DNA of 64,000 nt. It comes from GCA-002708315 sp963676635. Lineage in GTDB: Bacteria; Bacteroidota; Bacteroidia; Bacteroidales; F082. This document shows positions 60,628 to 64,000 of this stretch, piece by piece. The DNA is taken from NCBI GenBank assembly GCA_963676635.1, contig OY781105.1:2356001-2420000 (forward strand), given 5' to 3'. The notes under the pieces were generated by a model, which was not told the DNA's origin, did no database searches, and saw only the letters and a program-made list of their open reading frames with translations. How positions within the stretch are numbered: the stretch's first letter is position 1; every line of letters starts with the position of its first letter. Position numbers and translations under genes: made by a program.

Positions 60628-62946
60628 ATGGCAAAGAATCTCGTAATTGTTGAGTCACCTGCGAAAGCAAAAACAATTGAAGGTTTTCTTGGTAAAGATT
60701 ATGTGGTGAAATCAAGTTTTGGTCATGTTATGGATCTAAGCAGGACTAAAATAAGCGTTGATATTGAGAATGATTTCGAACCAAAGTTTGAGGTCAGCCC
60801 TGATAAAAAGAAAACAATAACAGAATTAAAAAAGCTTGCAAAAACAGCAGAAACAATATGGCTTGCTTCCGATGAAGACCGCGAAGGAGAAGCTATATCA
60901 TGGCATCTGTTTAATGCTTTAAAGCTCAAAGATGAAAATACAAAAAGAATTGTTTTTCATGAGATTACAGAATCTGCTATTGTAAATGCAATCAAAAACC
61001 CAAGAACTATTGACCAAAACCTTGTATCAGCACAACAAGCACGCCGTGTATTGGACAGGCTTGTTGGCTATGAGCTTTCCCCGTTATTATGGAAGAAAGT
61101 AAAGCCATCGCTGTCAGCAGGTAGAGTACAATCAGTAGCCGTTCGTTTAATTGTTGAGCGTGAAAATGAGATTAAAAACCATAAAAGCACATCCTCATAC
61201 AGAATAGTTGCAGAATTTGTTCCTGAGAATTCAAAAGAATCGATGTTTAAAGCTGAATATCCTGATCGTTTCAAGACAGAGAAAGAAGCTTACAGTTTCC
61301 TGGAACATCAAATAGGAGCTAAGTTTGACATAAGAAATATTGAGAAAAAACCAGGAACAAAGTCACCTGCTCCTCCTTTTACTACATCAACCTTACAACA
61401 GGAAGCCTCCCGTAAACTCGGATTTTCTGTTGCAAACACAATGCGCATTGCACAGCAGTTGTATGAATCAGGAAAGATTACATACATGCGTACTGACTCT
61501 GTAAATTTATCTAATACAGCTATCAAAATGGCTAAAGATGAAATTACATCTCTTTATGGTGAGAAATACGTTAAAACAAGGAAGTATTCCAATAAAATTA
61601 AAGGTGCACAGGAAGCTCATGAAGCAATTCGTCCTACATATATCAGCAATCAAAGTGTTGAGGGAACTAATGACGCAAAGAGACTTTATGATCTTATCTG
61701 GAAGCGTACAATAGCGTCTCAGATGAGTAGTGCAATTCTGGAAAAAACAACCGTTAATATTAACTCTACTGGTTCTGAGAAAGATTTTACGGCATTTGGT
61801 GAAGTCATTAAATTTGATGGGTTTCTCAAAGTTTATCTTGAAGGTACTGATGATGAAAATGGTGAAGACAAAGGATTATTACCAGTTCTTAATATTGGTG
61901 ATAAATTATCACTCATTGCACTAAATGCCAGAGAAAGATACACTAAACACCCACCAAGATATACAGAAGCAAGCCTTGTAAAGAAGATGGAAGAACTTGG
62001 TATCGGGCGACCTTCAACATATGCTCCAACTATCTCTACAATACAAAAAAGAGAATACGTTGTAAAAGATACACGTGATCCGGGTAAACAAGAAGTAAAA
62101 AATATTACTCTTAAAGATGGTAAAATAGATATTGTTACTCTTTATGACAACATCAGTTCTGATAAGTCAAAACTTTTCCCTACTGATATTGGTACACTGG
62201 TAACAAGATTTCTGATTCAGCATTTTTCAAACATTATGGATTATCAGTTCACTGCTAATGTTGAGAAAGAATTTGATGAAATCGCAGAAGGTCACAAGGT
62301 ATGGAATGAGATTATCAAAGATTTTTATGGACCATTCCATGAAAAGATTGAGAACACACAAGAATCTTCGGGGAAATTCTCAGGTGAAAGACTGTTGGGA
62401 ACAGATCCGGAATCAGGAAAGAATGTATTTGTTAAAATTGGTAGATTCGGCCCTCTTGCTCAAATTGGAGATACTGACTCAGAGGAGAAACCTAAGTTCG
62501 CAGGGCTACGTAAAAATCAGAGTATTGAAACAATTACTCTTAATGAAGCTCTTAAATTATTCGACTTCCCTCGTATTCTTGGTAATTATGAAGAAAAAGA
62601 AGTTAGTATCGCTATTGGAAGATTTGGTCCTTATGTTAAGCATAACAGTAAATTCTTCAGTATAAAAAAAGGTGATGACCCTGCATCTATAAGTCTGGAA
62701 AGATCTATTGAGATAATTGAAGAAAAACGTAAAGCCGACAGAGAAAAGGTTATTAAAACATTCCCTGAAGATGAAAAGGTTCAGGTTCTTAACGGACGTT
62801 ACGGTGCATATCTTGTAATTGATAAACAGAACTTCAAGATCCCTAAGGGAACTGAAGCGTCAGAACTTACGCTTGAAGAATGCTATAAGATTTCACAAGA
62901 CCCCAAGAATATGCCTAAGAAAAGATATAGTAAAAAGAAGAAATAG
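60628..62946 (+). CDS. topA: DNA topoisomerase I
   Basis: 772 residues. The TOPRIM domain starts AKNLVIVESPAKAKTIEGFL and holds LASDEDREGEAISWHL (acidic triad). The active-site tyrosine is Tyr286 in GKITYMRTDSVNLS, with ARRVLDRLVGYELSPLLWKK before it and GAQEAHEAIRPTYI after it. No zinc-finger cysteines are seen at the C-terminus; instead there are three topoisomerase C-terminal repeats (KIGRFGPLAQIG, AIGRFGPYVKHN, LNGRYGAYLVID). It relaxes negative supercoils. It ends in a lysine-rich tail and is followed by a clear hairpin terminator. Confidence 0.96.
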   Translation: MAKNLVIVESPAKAKTIEGFLGKDYVVKSSFGHVMDLSRTKISVDIENDFEPKFEVSPDKKKTITELKKLAKTAETIWLASDEDREGEAISWHLFNALKLKDENTKRIVFHEITESAIVNAIKNPRTIDQNLVSAQQARRVLDRLVGYELSPLLWKKVKPSLSAGRVQSVAVRLIVERENEIKNHKSTSSYRIVAEFVPENSKESMFKAEYPDRFKTEKEAYSFLEHQIGAKFDIRNIEKKPGTKSPAPPFTTSTLQQEASRKLGFSVANTMRIAQQLYESGKITYMRTDSVNLSNTAIKMAKDEITSLYGEKYVKTRKYSNKIKGAQEAHEAIRPTYISNQSVEGTNDAKRLYDLIWKRTIASQMSSAILEKTTVNINSTGSEKDFTAFGEVIKFDGFLKVYLEGTDDENGEDKGLLPVLNIGDKLSLIALNARERYTKHPPRYTEASLVKKMEELGIGRPSTYAPTISTIQKREYVVKDTRDPGKQEVKNITLKDGKIDIVTLYDNISSDKSKLFPTDIGTLVTRFLIQHFSNIMDYQFTANVEKEFDEIAEGHKVWNEIIKDFYGPFHEKIENTQESSGKFSGERLLGTDPESGKNVFVKIGRFGPLAQIGDTDSEEKPKFAGLRKNQSIETITLNEALKLFDFPRILGNYEEKEVSIAIGRFGPYVKHNSKFFSIKKGDDPASISLERSIEIIEEKRKADREKVIKTFPEDEKVQVLNGRYGAYLVIDKQNFKIPKGTEASELTLEECYKISQDPKNMPKKRYSKKKK

Positions 62947-62966
62947 TATTTAACAACTAAACAAAT

Positions 62967-63000
62967 AAAAAGGGAAGACAATCTATTATCTTCCCTTTTT
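62967..63000. terminator. bidirectional terminator after topA
   Basis: AAAAAGGGAAGA at 62967-62978 pairs perfectly with TCTTCCCTTTTT at 62989-63000 around a 10-base loop. It lies between the convergent topA and coiled-coil genes and has A and T runs suited to both directions. Confidence 0.85.
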
Positions 63001-63018
63001 ATTTTATTGCCGATTTAC

Positions 63019-63945
63019 TTACCTCAGCTCAAAAAGAGCATGACCTATATTAGCATTCCCTTCAAATATATCAACATGATATAACCCAGGTTGCATCTCC
63101 TGAGTAGTGCGTTTGTGCCATCTTACACACATCTTCATGGATTCATTGTTATAATCAATCTCTTCTTTTATTGAATACTGAAGTGTTTCTCCCTGATAAG
63201 TGAATGAATGATCATCATCACGTTTCTCAACAAGTATCTTTTTATCAGGCTGTGCTATTCTTACATACAGGGTTTTCTCTCCGGGTTCAACAATTGAATT
63301 TTCAGAAACAGTAAAGCATATTCGTACAAGATCAACCCTTCTGATTTTATCCGTTACTATTTCTTTACCACTTCCCTTTTTATGGATAGGATCTGCACTT
63401 ATACTATAGACTTTCAATTCAGATGCCTCATCAACAATGCCTGTAAGCTCAACGGTTTGCTTCTCAAGTTGTTGATTTTTTCTTTTCTCAATTCTGATTT
63501 CTTCTTTAATCTGAATATTTTCCTCTGTTAAATCCCTGTTAACAGTTACGATAGAGTCCATCTGGCGTACATAACCCTGTGCAATAACCTGTAGCTTCGA
63601 AAGTTTTTTCTTGATTTTATAATACTCCCATTTATAATTCAGCATTTTTTTTATTTCTACGGCATTAGCCTGAATAATGCTATCCATTACCATCAATGAA
63701 TCACTGGCCTCACCGTAAGAAGCTTTTATCTTTTCATGTTCAACCATGAGGGATTGCAGTTCATGTTCTATCTCCACTTTCTGTGCTTCTTTCTCGGCGA
63801 GAAGTTCTTTCATGGTTGATTTAACAGACAACAGCCATAATGATACTCCTATAATACATAGTGCCATTATTACCATTAGAACATACATCCAGATATTTGA
63901 TCCGGAATTTTCCTTCTTGTTTATAAGCTCTTTCTGATCGTCCAT
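63019..63945 (-). CDS. membrane-anchored coiled-coil protein of unknown function
   Basis: About 308 residues from the ATG at 63945 (MDDQKELINKKENSGSNIWM); the frame extends 15 codons upstream into the promoter, which is unlikely to be translated. One membrane helix (YVLMVIMALCIIGVSLWLL) is followed by a long coiled coil (about residues 45-165) and a C-terminal beta-rich domain (LVRICFTVSENSIVEPGEKT to GLYHVDIFEGNANIGHALFE). The architecture occurs widely in Bacteroidota as hypothetical proteins. I do not recognise a function; the short cytoplasmic and large extracytoplasmic parts suggest an envelope role. It is convergent with topA. Confidence 0.7.
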   Translation of the reverse strand: MDDQKELINKKENSGSNIWMYVLMVIMALCIIGVSLWLLSVKSTMKELLAEKEAQKVEIEHELQSLMVEHEKIKASYGEASDSLMVMDSIIQANAVEIKKMLNYKWEYYKIKKKLSKLQVIAQGYVRQMDSIVTVNRDLTEENIQIKEEIRIEKRKNQQLEKQTVELTGIVDEASELKVYSISADPIHKKGSGKEIVTDKIRRVDLVRICFTVSENSIVEPGEKTLYVRIAQPDKKILVEKRDDDHSFTYQGETLQYSIKEEIDYNNESMKMCVRWHKRTTQEMQPGLYHVDIFEGNANIGHALFELR

Positions 63946-63969
63946 TGTAGTAAGTATTAAATTTCTGTG

Positions 63970-64000
63970 CAAATTTAAGCACAAAACCATTTATTTACAA
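63970..64000 (-). promoter_or_regulatory. Bacteroidota promoter of the coiled-coil protein gene
   Basis: On the minus strand TTG (64000 to 63998) and TAAATTTG (63977 to 63970) are separated by exactly 20 bases, the same ideal spacing as at the structured RNA. The predicted start near 63963 supports the ATG at 63945 as the true start codon. Confidence 0.7.

Overview
The window looks like chromosomal DNA of a Bacteroidota species, most likely from the Bacteroidales/Marinilabiliales side. The DNA is AT-rich. Many intergenic regions carry the Bacteroidota -7 promoter motif TAnnTTTG, twice with a TTG element exactly 20 bases upstream. The gene content also fits: a V/A-type ATPase, GldH, an UpxY-type antiterminator, LytS/LytTR two-component systems, a CysN with a C-terminal APS-kinase-like domain, and a TonB-dependent receptor. 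I see no rRNA, tRNA, transposase, prophage or CRISPR array.

Layout. 1-2.4 kb: the start of a V-type ATPase subunit A gene, then a metallophosphoesterase lipoprotein and a small barrel-like protein. 2.4-18.8 kb: two tripartite RND efflux operons (periplasmic adaptor, RND pump, TolC-like channel) on opposite strands, each next to a LytS-type kinase and LytTR response regulator, with a membrane-bound LytTR protein between them. 18.9-24.8 kb: sulfotransferase, C69 and M3 peptidases, nitroreductase. 24.9-29.1 kb: housekeeping genes (rnc-fabF-acpP on the minus strand, purN, a PabC-like gene). A strongly structured RNA of about 410 nt with its own promoter and terminator lies between the last two. 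29.5-42 kb: TPR and LRR proteins, an exo/endonuclease/phosphatase-family protein, an esterase, MarC, a large lamin-tail-domain secreted protein, asd, ribF, a membrane LytTR regulator and a small MotA/ExbB-like protein.

42-48.8 kb: an arsenic resistance operon (arsR, arsE, arsF, arsG, arsP-like permease, arsC, acr3) that runs without a gap into a TonB-dependent receptor gene. It has two matching candidate ArsR operators. 49-52.4 kb: a methyltransferase, an arginase-fold protein that has lost several metal ligands, gldH and a viroplasmin-RNase HI protein. 52.4-60.2 kb (minus strand): cysN/cysD sulfate activation and a capsule or exopolysaccharide export and regulation set (wza, wzc tyrosine kinase, wbpB-like dehydrogenase, upxY) with no glycosyltransferases. 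60.6-64 kb: topA and a conserved membrane-anchored coiled-coil protein.

The most unusual items are (1) the 410-nt GA-rich RNA, whose terminator ends only 24 bases before the PabC-like start codon; (2) two 132-bp arrays, about 19.5 kb apart and inverted relative to each other, each made of six 22-bp units, three with a CTTGT-type core and three with the perfect palindrome TGATGCGCATCA; (3) the arsenic operon linked to a TonB receptor; and (4) the degenerate arginase-fold and APS-kinase-like proteins. Product calls rest on reading the translated sequence, without any database search.
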